Below the pieces are notes generated by a model. The model was not told the origin of the DNA and ran no database searches. It saw nothing but the letters and a program-made list of their open reading frames with translations. From assembly GCA_036584525.1 (NCBI GenBank), contig JAZHDG010000003.1:1-34527 (forward strand): a DNA stretch of 34,527 nt, written 5' to 3'. Below are positions 7,208-15,627 of this stretch, piece after piece. Every line of letters starts with the position of its first letter. Position 1 is the stretch's first letter. This DNA comes from UBA6181 sp016934015. Lineage in GTDB: Bacteria; Bacillota_I; Bacilli_A; Acholeplasmatales; Acholeplasmataceae. Position numbers and translations under genes: made by a program.

Positions 7208-7984
7208 ATAATTTAAGAAATCAATAAACTGATGACTCCACGCTTGTTCGTGGTGTTTTTCATTGACAATCACCAATTTGATATGTTTTACACCTAAATC
7301 TGATAAAATCGATGCTATTTTTTTAGATCCTTGGATATAAGAAGCATTAGATGAATCATTGGGGTCAGGGTTGGCTTCCATGGTTCCAACACTGATAAAT
7401 ACGCGATGGCTTGCAGATAAAAATGAGGATCTTAAATAATCAATCATTGGATTTTCGTGAAACCAAAGTGATGTAGAAAAGAGACCAGCACTACTAAACA
7501 CATCGGGGTATTTGCACATTGCATAAAGTGAGATGTAACTTCCCATCGAGGATCCGGCAATATAAGTATGGATTTTCTCTTTTTTTGTCGGATAAGTTTG
7601 ATCAATCCAAGGTTTAAGTTCTGAAACCAACCAATCGATGTAAAGGTCACCTTTACCTCCATAGGTTTGATTTAATTTGCTGGTATACTTAGGATTATTT
7701 TTCCAAGGCGAATACATGTTCAAGCGATCTTCATCACTATCAATACCCACGATGATCATGTCTTTGATCGTTCGTTTGGATACCATGTTATCCATGGTGG
7801 TTTGAATTTGCCAACTAAAGCCATATGTTGCAGTTTGATCTTCAAATAAGTTTTGTCCATCGTGCATGTATAACACTGGAAATGTTTTTTTTAATTGTTG
7901 AACATTTTTAGGAACTAAAATACGAATCGTCATCTCTTTATCTAATAGATTTGAATATTTTTTTATGATAATTAATTCATGCAT
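7193..7984 (-). CDS. alpha/beta-hydrolase, enterochelin-esterase-like (Fes/YbbA-like putative esterase)
   Basis: A 263-residue protein with the marks of the putative esterase family PF00756: PVLYMHDGQNLF (36-47, oxyanion region), a conserved IVGIDSDEDRLNMYSPW stretch, nucleophile Ser146 in AGSSMGSY, and a late His in EKHHEQAW. Relatives include bacterial enterochelin/acyl esterases; the substrate here is unknown, and no siderophore genes are nearby, so an iron role is not supported. No signal peptide is seen. GAGGTGAATGAATT precedes the ATG. It runs convergently into the other esterase, ends in TGA, and is divergent from the aldo/keto reductase; the 95-base gap must hold both promoters. Confidence 0.85.
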   Translation of the reverse strand: MHELIIIKKYSNLLDKEMTIRILVPKNVQQLKKTFPVLYMHDGQNLFEDQTATYGFSWQIQTTMDNMVSKRTIKDMIIVGIDSDEDRLNMYSPWKNNPKYTSKLNQTYGGKGDLYIDWLVSELKPWIDQTYPTKKEKIHTYIAGSSMGSYISLYAMCKYPDVFSSAGLFSTSLWFHENPMIDYLRSSFLSASHRVFISVGTMEANPDPNDSSNASYIQGSKKIASILSDLGVKHIKLVIVNEKHHEQAWSHQFIDFLNYLNQR

Positions 7985-8047
7985 AATTCATTCACCTCAA
8001 CTTATAATCTATCATACGCTAAATTTGTGATTTTGCATCAATAAATA

Positions 8048-8056
8048 TGATAGAAT
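8048..8056 (+). promoter_or_regulatory. extended -10 element for the aldo/keto reductase gene
   Basis: TGATAGAAT fits TG-n-TAnAAT. No convincing -35 sequence is seen at 16-18 bases upstream (TTGTGA at 8025-8030 is 20 bases away). Confidence 0.5.
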
Positions 8057-8079
8057 ATAAGAGAACATAGGAGGTATCT

Positions 8080-9012
8080 ATGGCAAAGCGTATTGAAACG
8101 AAGTCGAAAAAACCCGTTAATCGTTTAGGATTTGGTAGTTGGCAACTTGGAAACACAGAATTTTGGGGACATATGTCACAAGATGAAGGTGTGGAACTCG
8201 TTAAAAAAGCAATTGCAGAAGGTGTCAATTTTTTTGACACTGCTCCAGGTTATGCTTCGGGGATGAGCGAATCAATCATCGGTATGGCGATTGAAAATCA
8301 TCGTGAAGATATTTTTATTGCAACTAAATATGGACATACAGCTGATGGTGAAACAGATTTCAGTGTTTTTTCATTGAGAGAACAAATTTATAGCAGTTTA
8401 GAAAGACTTCAAACCGATTATTTAGATGCCCTCATCTTACATAATCCACCATGGGATATTTTGGAAGGTCACACGAATCATATTCAAGAACTTAAAAAAT
8501 TGAAAGAAGAAGGACTGATTCGTTATTTTGGTGTAAGTATCGATACAGGAGAAGAAATGGAATTGGTACTTGAACATCTTGATCTTGACATCATAGAAAT
8601 TATTTTCAATATCTTTTTTCAAGAACCTATTGCACATTTTAAAAAAATTAATGAAAAAAATATTGATATTATTGCTAAAGTTCCATTGGATTCTGGTTGG
8701 CTAACAGGAAAATATGATGAATTTTCAGAGTTTTCAGGCATTCGGATGCGTTGGGACGATGAAACCATTGAACGTCGTGCATTTTTAGTTTCACGCTTAA
8801 AATCTGTGATTACAAAAAGCGATTTAACCAAATATGCGATGAGCTTTATTAAAAGCTTCGATGAAATTTCTGTGGTGATTCCAGGTATTCGAACTATTGA
8901 ACAATTGACAGATCATCTTAACTATCAAGATTATGAACTATCAGACGAATTGAAACAAGTCTTTATCGATATCTATGAGTCCTATATCAAGGATGATCCA
9001 CTCCCTTGGTAA
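8080..9012 (+). CDS. aldo/keto reductase
   Basis: A 310-residue NAD(P)H-dependent oxidoreductase with a TIM-barrel fold. The catalytic tetrad is complete: Asp53 and Tyr58 (NFFDTAPGY), Lys83 (ATKYGH) and His121 (DALILHNPP). The C-terminal cofactor-binding loop is represented by SVVIPGIRTIEQL. It resembles the YqkF/general stress group of Firmicutes rather than a sugar-specific reductase; the physiological carbonyl substrate is unknown. The ATG has a strong AGGAGG six bases upstream. A strong terminator follows, so the gene is probably monocistronic. Confidence 0.92.
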   Translation: MAKRIETKSKKPVNRLGFGSWQLGNTEFWGHMSQDEGVELVKKAIAEGVNFFDTAPGYASGMSESIIGMAIENHREDIFIATKYGHTADGETDFSVFSLREQIYSSLERLQTDYLDALILHNPPWDILEGHTNHIQELKKLKEEGLIRYFGVSIDTGEEMELVLEHLDLDIIEIIFNIFFQEPIAHFKKINEKNIDIIAKVPLDSGWLTGKYDEFSEFSGIRMRWDDETIERRAFLVSRLKSVITKSDLTKYAMSFIKSFDEISVVIPGIRTIEQLTDHLNYQDYELSDELKQVFIDIYESYIKDDPLPW

Positions 9013-9030
9013 TTAGAATTTAGAAATAAT

Positions 9031-9053
9031 AAAGGCATCTTAGATGCCTTTTT
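9031..9053 (+). terminator. terminator after the aldo/keto reductase gene
   Basis: AAAGGCATC (9031-9039), loop TTA, GATGCCTTT (9043-9051) with a T tail. It lies only 20 bases before the ATG of the DUF554 gene, for which no separate promoter is visible in between. Confidence 0.9.
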
Positions 9054-9072
9054 CAATAAATAAGGAGTTATC

Positions 9073-9783
9073 ATGGGAACTTTAATTAATGCAGCAGCCA
9101 TTATTGTCGCAACCTTTTTAGGAATTTTACTTAAAAAAGGGTTATCTGAAAAAATTCAAAAAAGTATCATGTTCGCGATGGGGCTTGGATTAGCTGCCTT
9201 ATCTTTAGGATGGTTTTTTAAAGACTTTTTTCAAATTCACGAAAATCAAATTGCAACACAAGGTGATTTACTTGTCATCATTAGTTTGGTCATTGGTGTA
9301 TCCATCGGTGAATGGATTGATATTGATGAAAGATTGACAAGAGGTGCATTAGCCATTGAAACAAAATATAAATTACCACCTCTTGCAAAAGGTTTTATCT
9401 CAGCAACTCTGATATTTTGTGTTGGAGCCATGGCGATTATTGGTTCAATTCAAGATGGGTTAAATGGGGATATTACAACACTTGTTATAAAAAGTACGCT
9501 CGATTTTATTACAGCACTTATTTTAGCAGCAACCCTAGGTTTTGGTGTGATGTTTTCCGCGTTTAGTGTCTTGCTTTATCAAGGAGCGATTACCGTTCTT
9601 GCAGGAACTGTCCAATCATTTTTAACACCTGAAATGTTAGCTTCGATATCCATGGTTGGTAATATATTATTGATTGCGATTGGTATTAACTTTATGGAGT
9701 TAAAAAAAGTAAAAGTCGCGAATATGCTTCCAGCACTTTTAATTCCGGTCATCTATTATCTTGTCATGGCGATGTTTACATAA
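9073..9783 (+). CDS. DUF554 family integral membrane protein (YdfK-like)
   Basis: A 236-residue hydrophobic protein with about seven predicted membrane segments. The start MGTLINAAAIIVATFLGILLKK and the conserved FCVGAMAIIGSIQDGLNGD segment (about 114-132) match DUF554. The family may be transport-related but its substrate is unknown. The ATG follows AAGGAG. Its TAA overlaps the ATG of the next methyltransferase gene by one base (TAATG), indicating translational coupling. It has no obvious promoter of its own downstream of the upstream terminator, so it may depend on read-through. Confidence 0.85.
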   Translation: MGTLINAAAIIVATFLGILLKKGLSEKIQKSIMFAMGLGLAALSLGWFFKDFFQIHENQIATQGDLLVIISLVIGVSIGEWIDIDERLTRGALAIETKYKLPPLAKGFISATLIFCVGAMAIIGSIQDGLNGDITTLVIKSTLDFITALILAATLGFGVMFSAFSVLLYQGAITVLAGTVQSFLTPEMLASISMVGNILLIAIGINFMELKKVKVANMLPALLIPVIYYLVMAMFT

Positions 9784-10436
9784 TGAATCATCTATGTAAA
9801 ATATGTGGACATGAAACAAAACCATGGATTCATCCCAAAACAAAGGCATTATTTCATGTATGTCAATCTTGTGACTTCATCAGTAAAGATAAGGCATTAT
9901 ATGTATCACTTGATGTTGAGAAAGAGAAGTATGATGAACATCAAAATGAAGAGGGTAACATCGGATATGTAAATTATCTCTATAACTTTTTTGAAACTGC
10001 CATTAAACCCTATGTATTAAAGGGAACAATCCTTGATTTTGGGAGTGGGCCGAATCCTGTATTTCAATCCATCCTTCAAAAAGAAGGATATGAAGTTATG
10101 ATTTATGATTATTTTTATGCACCCGATCTTCAATACTTAAATCAGACGTATGATTTAATCTCAACGATTGAAGTTGTTGAGCACTTACAAGATCCATTAC
10201 CTATTTTTAATCAGTTTAAATCATTATTAAAACCAGGTGGATATTTATCCATCATGACCTTATTTCATTCAAATGAAATGACACGGTTTAAAGATTGGTT
10301 TTATATACGCGATGTCACACATGTTTCATTTTATACATCAAAAACCATTAAAAAAATTGCAGATATTCTCGATATGGAATTTATTGATACGAATGATTAT
10401 CGTTATGCAGTCCTAAGAAAAAAAGAGATCGATTGA
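9783..10436 (+). CDS. class I SAM methyltransferase with N-terminal zinc ribbon
   Basis: A protein of 217 residues. It opens with a four-Cys zinc ribbon (CKICGHETK and CQSCDF, residues about 5-30), followed by a Methyltransf_23-type SAM domain: glycine motif ILDFGSGPNP (about 80-89), an acidic residue after strand 2 (MIYDYF), and IEVVEHLQDP (about 127-136). The H-x-x-V-S-F motif near the C-terminus is usual in this family. The combination is common in methyltransferases acting on small metabolites or sugars, but the substrate cannot be told here. It overlaps DUF554 by one base. Its TGA lies within the terminator hairpin it shares with arcA. Confidence 0.85.
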   Translation: MNHLCKICGHETKPWIHPKTKALFHVCQSCDFISKDKALYVSLDVEKEKYDEHQNEEGNIGYVNYLYNFFETAIKPYVLKGTILDFGSGPNPVFQSILQKEGYEVMIYDYFYAPDLQYLNQTYDLISTIEVVEHLQDPLPIFNQFKSLLKPGGYLSIMTLFHSNEMTRFKDWFYIRDVTHVSFYTSKTIKKIADILDMEFIDTNDYRYAVLRKKEID

Positions 10437-10445
10437 TCTCTTTTT
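10418..10445. terminator. bidirectional terminator between methyltransferase and arcA
   Basis: GAGATC (10425-10430), loop GATT, GATCTC (10435-10440), flanked by an A run on the left and a T run on the right, so it works in both directions. The plus-strand TGA (10434-10436) is in the hairpin and the arcA stop (10446-10444) is in the T tract. Confidence 0.9.
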
Positions 10446-11658
10446 AAATGTCTATATCTTCTCTAACTAAAGGCATGGTCATACAACGTGGGCCTCCTCG
10501 ACCTCTCGATAATTCGGAAGAAGGAATGGCAATCGTTTGAATGCCTTGTTCTTTAAGTAATTGATTCGTTATAATATTTCTTTCATAAACGATGACAACA
10601 CCTGGTGAAATTGCAAGTGCATTGGCACCATCATTCCATTGTTCACGATCGGATGCGATTTCTGAATCACCACCACAAGGAATTAAAGTGATTTTACGTC
10701 TAAGGTGATAAGAAAATAAGCGTTTAATGGAGTATTGTTTTTCATACATTCTTAAAGTTCCTTTTTTTGAACCAGCATATATTTCATAGCAATTCATTTT
10801 GCCTAAGAAATCACCATGAATTAAGAACTTATCATGATCAACTTGTGTTAAAACAGTATCTAAATGCATGAAACTACGTCTTTTTGGTAAATCAATAGCT
10901 AAAATCACTTCTAAATCAGTATCTCTAAACAGTGTTTTAGCGATACTTTCAATTGCATCTGGATCAGTTCTTTCACTGATACCAATCGCAATAACACGTT
11001 CATTTAAAACTAAGATGTCGCCTCCTTCGATGGAATGCGAGTCTGTTCTTTCATAAAAGCGTTCTTGATTTTTATATAAAGGGTGATAAGTGTAAATATA
11101 TTCACCATATATGGTTTCTCTACGACGTGTACGTTTATACATCCGATTTAATGTAACACCATTAAAAATGTGTGAGAAAGGATCTCGTGTGAAATATAAA
11201 TTAGGCATTGGATCAGTGATAAAAGGATAGTCTCGAATATGATCTCTCAAACTTCTTTTTTGGTAGTTTGGTAAATCATCTTTTGTAATACCTGCCATGG
11301 TTTTTAAAATCATTTCTTTTGGTGAAAGTGTCATTAAGTAATCATAGATTTTCTTTTTTGTACCTGGATGTGAGACGTTGGCTTCATGAATGAATTGGTC
11401 AAGAAATTTACGTTTGACATCCTTGTTTAAGATACTCTCAGCGACTAAGTCTTCGAGCATGACAACTTCAACATCATGGGATCTTAAAATATCACAAAAA
11501 TGATCATGTTCCTCTTGAGCTTTTTCAAGCCATGGAATATCATCAAAGAGTAATTCCTTCAGCCATTTTGGCGTTAAATTCTCAAGTTCTTTTCCGGGTC
11601 TGTGGACAAGGACTTTTTTTAATTTCCCTACTTCAGAATATACATGGATTGGCTGCAT
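10444..11658 (-). CDS. arcA: arginine deiminase
   Basis: A 404-residue enzyme hydrolysing arginine to citrulline and ammonia, the first step of the arginine dihydrolase pathway, which can give ATP and alkalinise the cytoplasm. Family features are complete: FTRDPF (Asp159), SIEGGDILVL (Glu211), MHLDTVLT (His265) and the nucleophile Cys392 in GGPRCMTMPLVRED near the C-terminus. The length is normal for ADI. AGGAGG lies six bases before the ATG. No arcB, arcC or arginine/ornithine antiporter gene is adjacent, so the rest of the pathway, if present, is elsewhere. Confidence 0.97.
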   Translation of the reverse strand: MQPIHVYSEVGKLKKVLVHRPGKELENLTPKWLKELLFDDIPWLEKAQEEHDHFCDILRSHDVEVVMLEDLVAESILNKDVKRKFLDQFIHEANVSHPGTKKKIYDYLMTLSPKEMILKTMAGITKDDLPNYQKRSLRDHIRDYPFITDPMPNLYFTRDPFSHIFNGVTLNRMYKRTRRRETIYGEYIYTYHPLYKNQERFYERTDSHSIEGGDILVLNERVIAIGISERTDPDAIESIAKTLFRDTDLEVILAIDLPKRRSFMHLDTVLTQVDHDKFLIHGDFLGKMNCYEIYAGSKKGTLRMYEKQYSIKRLFSYHLRRKITLIPCGGDSEIASDREQWNDGANALAISPGVVIVYERNIITNQLLKEQGIQTIAIPSSELSRGRGGPRCMTMPLVREDIDI

Positions 11659-11684
11659 GAAATTCCTCCTAACTGTCTAAATTA

Positions 11685-11693
11685 ATTATATCA
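11685..11693 (-). promoter_or_regulatory. extended -10 promoter of arcA
   Basis: Minus-strand TGATATAAT, a perfect TATAAT with an upstream TGn. No clear -35 box is seen. Confidence 0.65.
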
Positions 11694-11709
11694 CAAGGTT
11701 TATAAATCG

Positions 11710-11718
11710 TGGTATGAT
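11710..11718 (+). promoter_or_regulatory. extended -10 element for the SDR gene
   Basis: TGGTATGAT fits TG-n-TATnAT. It lies 21 bases before the ATG and is divergent from the arcA promoter. Confidence 0.5.
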
Positions 11719-11739
11719 GATTAATAGGAAGGTGAAGTC

Positions 11740-12618
11740 ATGAAGCGCTTAAGTGTTGTTACAGGAGCAACAGCTGGAATAGGTTATGAAGTGATGGTTC
11801 AACTCCTAGATCAGGGAGTCTCCGTGATTGCTGTTGGAAGAAATATTGATAAACTCAATCGAATCAAAGAACAATTTAAAGAAGAAATAAACACTCAAAA
11901 GCTTACCTTGATTCAAGGTGATTTATCATATCATCAAGGTTGTATGGATGTTTCGAATAAAATTATTGAAGTGATTAACCAGTTTGGTGGAACACTTGAT
12001 TTATTGATTCATGTGGCTGGAATTGTTAAATCTGGATATAGTGAAAATCGTGACCATCAAGAACTTACATTTGCTACAAATCATTTGTCTGTTTATCTTT
12101 TAACAGGGAAATTATATGGATTTTTAAAAAAATCAATTGATCCAAGAATATTGATTGTCAGTTCACTTTCACATTATCGTGCATGGTTTGATAAAACTAA
12201 TCTGCAATCCAAACGTTGTTATAATGTTTTAAGAGGTTACCAACGTTCTAAACTATATAATGTATTATTTTCTTATCGGTTTCACCGAATGGATAAGGAT
12301 ATTAAAATTTATGCCATTGATCCAGGTGTCGTGAAGACAGAAATTGGAGACAAGAATACTAAAGGGCTTGCATTATTTGTTTGGAAAATACGCAAGAAAA
12401 GTGGTGTTGATGCTAAATTACCCGCACAACAAATGGTACAAATTGCACTCGATGAGAAATACATCAAAGATAATGGTGGGTATATGAAAAATGGGGAATC
12501 TGTTAAATCCTCAAGGATCACATATCAAATAAAGAAACAAGATTATTTATGGAAAGAAAGCGAAAAACTAACGAATTTCGTTTATCCATTTGACGAGGTG
12601 TCAATTGAAAAGAGTTGA
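11740..12618 (+). CDS. short-chain dehydrogenase/reductase (SDR)
   Basis: A 292-residue NAD(P)-dependent oxidoreductase of the classical SDR fold. The cofactor glycine motif is TGATAGIG (8-15). NHLS (Asn114), Ser at about 141-142 (IVSSLSH) and Tyr167/Lys171 (YQRSK) form the catalytic tetrad. The layout, with a longer C-terminus and the PGVVKTEIG stretch, resembles retinol-dehydrogenase/WWOX-type SDRs; the substrate is unknown. GGAAGGTGA precedes the ATG. Its 3' end overlaps the U32 gene by 14 bases, pointing to one transcript. Confidence 0.88.
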   Translation: MKRLSVVTGATAGIGYEVMVQLLDQGVSVIAVGRNIDKLNRIKEQFKEEINTQKLTLIQGDLSYHQGCMDVSNKIIEVINQFGGTLDLLIHVAGIVKSGYSENRDHQELTFATNHLSVYLLTGKLYGFLKKSIDPRILIVSSLSHYRAWFDKTNLQSKRCYNVLRGYQRSKLYNVLFSYRFHRMDKDIKIYAIDPGVVKTEIGDKNTKGLALFVWKIRKKSGVDAKLPAQQMVQIALDEKYIKDNGGYMKNGESVKSSRITYQIKKQDYLWKESEKLTNFVYPFDEVSIEKS

Positions 12619-14920
12619 ATTACTCGCGCCAGCTGGTCATAAAGATGCACTGATTGGTGCAATTAATGCAGGAGCTGACGCGATTTATCTTGCAGGAAAA
12701 CGTTTTGGAGCAAGAGCGTATGCGAATAATTTTAGTGATGAAGAATTAATCGAAACCATTGATTATGCACATATTCGAGGGGTTCGTGTTTTTGTTGCTA
12801 TTAACACATTAGTGTTTGATGATGAAGTGAATGATTTGATTGAATATGCTGATTTTTTGGTGAAACATAAAGTTGATGCACTGATTATTCAAGATTTAGG
12901 AATGATTGATTTGTTTGTGAAGCGTTATCCGGATACGGAAATCCATGTATCAACACAATTTAATACGCATAATTTACATCAAGTAAAAATGTTGAAATCT
13001 TTAGGTGTAAAACGTATTGTTCTGGCAAGAGAAACATCGATACAAACTATTAAAGCCATTAAAAAAGAAGTCGATATTGAACTGGAAGTATTTATTCATG
13101 GTGCTTTGTGTGTCTCTTATTCAGGTAATTGTTTAATGAGCAGTATGATTGGTGGAAGATCTGGAAATCGTGGGGAATGTGCTCAACCATGTCGATTACC
13201 TTATCAACTTTACAAAGATCAACAAAAAATACAAGATGCATCTTATTTATTATCTACAAAAGACTTAATGACGATTGAGCATATTGATGAACTCATTGAA
13301 ATTGGAATTGATTCTTTTAAAATTGAAGGAAGAATGCGTAAAAGAGAATATGTCATTGAAACGGTCAAAGCTTACAGACATGCCATTGATCATTATTTAG
13401 ATCGAAAATCATATGATGCAACCAAAGATATCGATCGATTAACGCGTGTTTTTAATCGATCATTTACGAAGGGTTTTGTGCTAGATGAAGTTCCTCGATT
13501 GATTAATAATAGTGAATTTCAAAGCCATATGGGTGTCCCTTTAGGAAAAGTGATTGGATATCAAAGAAATAGAGTTAAAATCTTACTTGAAGAACCCATC
13601 CGTATTGGTGATGGCTACCGGATTTTGTCGAATGAACCCTATGGTGATATTGTCTCTCGAATTCTAAAAAATAATGAGTTAGTCAAAGAAGCACACCCCA
13701 ATGAAGTCATTGAACTTGATGTGAAAGAGATCATTCCAGTAGGTTCTTTAGTAGTAAAAACAACTGATGTTACGATTGAAAATGATGATTTATCATATTT
13801 ATCCGAAAATTTTAAATGTGTTTTTATCGAAGGTAAAGTAGTCGCAAAAGTTGGTTATCCATTATTCATCGAGATCACGGATGGCATTTATCACGTTTTA
13901 AAATCATCTGAAGATATCATTGAGAAAGCTCTTCAAAATCCAACATATATTGAAGAAATTAATCTTCGATTCCAAAAACTAGGGAATACGCCTTTTGAAT
14001 TTAAAGCGTTAAATATTGATGCGGATGACAATCTGTTTATTCCGGTTAAAATGATTAATCAACTCAAGCGAGATGTCATCGATGCTTTGATTGAATTAAG
14101 AACACTCAAGGATCAAGAAAAACGGATTGTCGATGTTGGATTTGAACCATTAAAACTTGAAGTATCTCCACAAACATTTAAAGTTAAAGTTAAGACAAAA
14201 GAACAGTATGAAGCCGCTTTAGCATGTGGTGTTGATGAGATACTTATTGAAGACACACTGAAAATTGCAGACATGGGAACGCATGATAAAATAAGTCAAC
14301 GACGGATTCAATCGGATCAAAAAAAGACGATTGAAGGTTCATCTTATGTCCACGATATAGGCTCAATTTTGTTGAATTCAAATAACTTTGATCTTTATGG
14401 TGACCAGTTTTTAAATGTCACCAATATATATAGTGCCTATACGTTATTCCGATTAGGTTTCAAAGGTATAACACTCGCTTATGAAGTTTCAAAAGATAGA
14501 GTTTTCAAATTTATAGAATTATTCGAACATACGTTTGATGTAACACCTCCAGTGGATTTAATCGTATACGGTCGTGCTGATTTAATGTTAACGAAATATT
14601 GTCCGATTGCTAAAACATTTAAAACCAATCCACATTGTCACTTATGTGAAAAAAATCAATATGCATTAGAAGATCGACTCAATCAAAAATATCCATTGTT
14701 ACATGATGGAAGTTGTCATTTGCGGATTTTGCATTCAAAACCAATTCATTTGTTTCAATATATTGAAGAATTAAGACGGTCTAAAATTGAAGGATTGCGT
14801 CTTGATTTTACAATTGAAGATGCTAAACAAACCAGAGATATTATTAAGTTTTATCAATCTTATGCGAAAGACAAAATTAATCCCGTTAAGGATTATACGT
14901 ATGGAAGATTTATCAAATAA
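12605..14920 (+). CDS. U32 family protein with DUF3656-like region (RlhA-type RNA hydroxylation protein)
   Basis: The start is the TTG at 12605, placed after GAGGTG (12595-12600), giving 771 residues that begin MKRVELLAPAGHKDAL. The U32 signature is clear (EVFIHGALCVSYSGNC, about 161-176), with Cys169, Cys176, Cys192 and Cys196 positioned as in the Fe-S-binding members. The C-terminal part contains further Cys (CPIAKTFKTNPHCHLC and DGSC). Long U32 proteins of this type, such as E. coli RlhA (YdcP), act with prephenate in hydroxylating a 23S rRNA cytidine, while shorter relatives (TrhP) act on tRNA. This one is longer than E. coli RlhA; I call it RlhA-like, without asserting the RNA target. 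It was formerly annotated as a peptidase. Confidence 0.87.
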   Translation: MKRVELLAPAGHKDALIGAINAGADAIYLAGKRFGARAYANNFSDEELIETIDYAHIRGVRVFVAINTLVFDDEVNDLIEYADFLVKHKVDALIIQDLGMIDLFVKRYPDTEIHVSTQFNTHNLHQVKMLKSLGVKRIVLARETSIQTIKAIKKEVDIELEVFIHGALCVSYSGNCLMSSMIGGRSGNRGECAQPCRLPYQLYKDQQKIQDASYLLSTKDLMTIEHIDELIEIGIDSFKIEGRMRKREYVIETVKAYRHAIDHYLDRKSYDATKDIDRLTRVFNRSFTKGFVLDEVPRLINNSEFQSHMGVPLGKVIGYQRNRVKILLEEPIRIGDGYRILSNEPYGDIVSRILKNNELVKEAHPNEVIELDVKEIIPVGSLVVKTTDVTIENDDLSYLSENFKCVFIEGKVVAKVGYPLFIEITDGIYHVLKSSEDIIEKALQNPTYIEEINLRFQKLGNTPFEFKALNIDADDNLFIPVKMINQLKRDVIDALIELRTLKDQEKRIVDVGFEPLKLEVSPQTFKVKVKTKEQYEAALACGVDEILIEDTLKIADMGTHDKISQRRIQSDQKKTIEGSSYVHDIGSILLNSNNFDLYGDQFLNVTNIYSAYTLFRLGFKGITLAYEVSKDRVFKFIELFEHTFDVTPPVDLIVYGRADLMLTKYCPIAKTFKTNPHCHLCEKNQYALEDRLNQKYPLLHDGSCHLRILHSKPIHLFQYIEELRRSKIEGLRLDFTIEDAKQTRDIIKFYQSYAKDKINPVKDYTYGRFIK

Positions 14921-14949
14921 GGATTAGTGAGCTAGTCCTTGTTCTTTTT
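14919..14949 (+). terminator. terminator after the U32 gene
   Basis: AAGGATTAG (14919-14927), loop TGAG, CTAGTCCTT (14932-14940) with one G-T pair, then a T-rich tail. The TAA stop is at the base of the stem. Confidence 0.8.
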
Positions 14950-14985
14950 AAATTGATTGATTATGTAATTAATTATTAGCAGATG

Positions 14986-14994
14986 TGCTATAAT
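14986..14994 (+). promoter_or_regulatory. extended -10 promoter of the pgpA-like gene
   Basis: TGCTATAAT: a perfect TATAAT with TG one base upstream. The same nine bases recur before three other genes of the window. There is no -35 match. Confidence 0.7.
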
Positions 14995-15037
14995 ATGAGT
15001 TACCCATTAGGGATTTAAACATAAGGAAGTGTATAAA

Positions 15038-15556
15038 ATGAATGAACAAAGAATTGAAGAAAACCGCTTAAATGACACCAAAAAATATGATATCGTTGTT
15101 AAACGTTTGCAAGAAAGAGGCGTTGAGCTAAAAGATATTGCTGAACTTACATTAGGGTTACAGCGACAATATTTACCCAATTTAGCATATGAAGATGCAT
15201 TGGAACATGTTAAAAAAGTCATTATGAAAAGAGAAGTTCAAAATGCAGCATTAACGGGCATTGAACTTGACGTTTTGGCTGAAAAAGGATTACTTTCGGA
15301 ACCTCTTGCTAGCATGTTATTAAATGATTATGGACTTTATGGTGTCGATGAGGTTTTAGCCTTAGCAATTGTCAATGTTTATGGATCAATTGGATTTACC
15401 AATTTTGGTTATATTGATAAATTGAAACCTGGAATTATTGGTATTATTGATAAAAAAGGAAAAGATGAAGGTAAATGCCATACATTTTTAGATGATATTA
15501 TTGGCGCGATTGCTGCCGCAGCAGCAAGTTCAATTGCCCATCGTTTTGCAGAATAA
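15038..15556 (+). CDS. phosphatidylglycerophosphatase A-like protein (YutG family)
   Basis: A 172-residue protein matching the PgpA domain (PF04608) in its compact YutG-like form: LASMLLNDYGLYGVDEVLALAIVNVYGSIGFTNFGYIDKLKPG and the C-terminal FLDDIIGAIAAAAASSIAHRF with its conserved Asp pair. PgpA enzymes dephosphorylate phosphatidylglycerol phosphate to phosphatidylglycerol; this short form has only one weakly hydrophobic helix, so the enzymatic role is inferred. ATG 15038 is chosen over GTG 15029, because AAGGAAG (15023-15029) is correctly spaced for the ATG. A terminator follows directly. Confidence 0.82.
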   Translation: MNEQRIEENRLNDTKKYDIVVKRLQERGVELKDIAELTLGLQRQYLPNLAYEDALEHVKKVIMKREVQNAALTGIELDVLAEKGLLSEPLASMLLNDYGLYGVDEVLALAIVNVYGSIGFTNFGYIDKLKPGIIGIIDKKGKDEGKCHTFLDDIIGAIAAAAASSIAHRFAE

Positions 15557-15575
15557 GGGATAAATCCCTTTTTTT
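15555..15575 (+). terminator. terminator after the pgpA-like gene
   Basis: AAGGGAT (15555-15561) and ATCCCTT (15564-15570), followed by a continued T run; the TAA stop overlaps the base of the stem. Confidence 0.85.
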
Positions 15576-15603
15576 ATTCTGTGACTGATTGATTGGTTTA
15601 GGC

Positions 15604-15609
15604 TATAAT
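15604..15609 (+). promoter_or_regulatory. -10 box (TATAAT) of the HD-GYP operon
   Basis: A perfect TATAAT 24 bases before the TTG start, without a clear -35. It predicts a very short leader that begins almost at the ribosome binding site. Confidence 0.5.
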
Positions 15610-15627
15610 GAAGATGAGGTGATGATA

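Noticed and set aside
7193..7984. Enterochelin (siderophore) esterase
   Set aside because: The family resemblance is general to putative esterases; no siderophore uptake or synthesis gene is nearby.
12590..12604. Earlier TTG start of the U32 gene
   Set aside because: It precedes and includes the ribosome binding site GAGGTG (12595-12600), which is properly spaced for TTG 12605; the family also starts at KRVELLAPAG.
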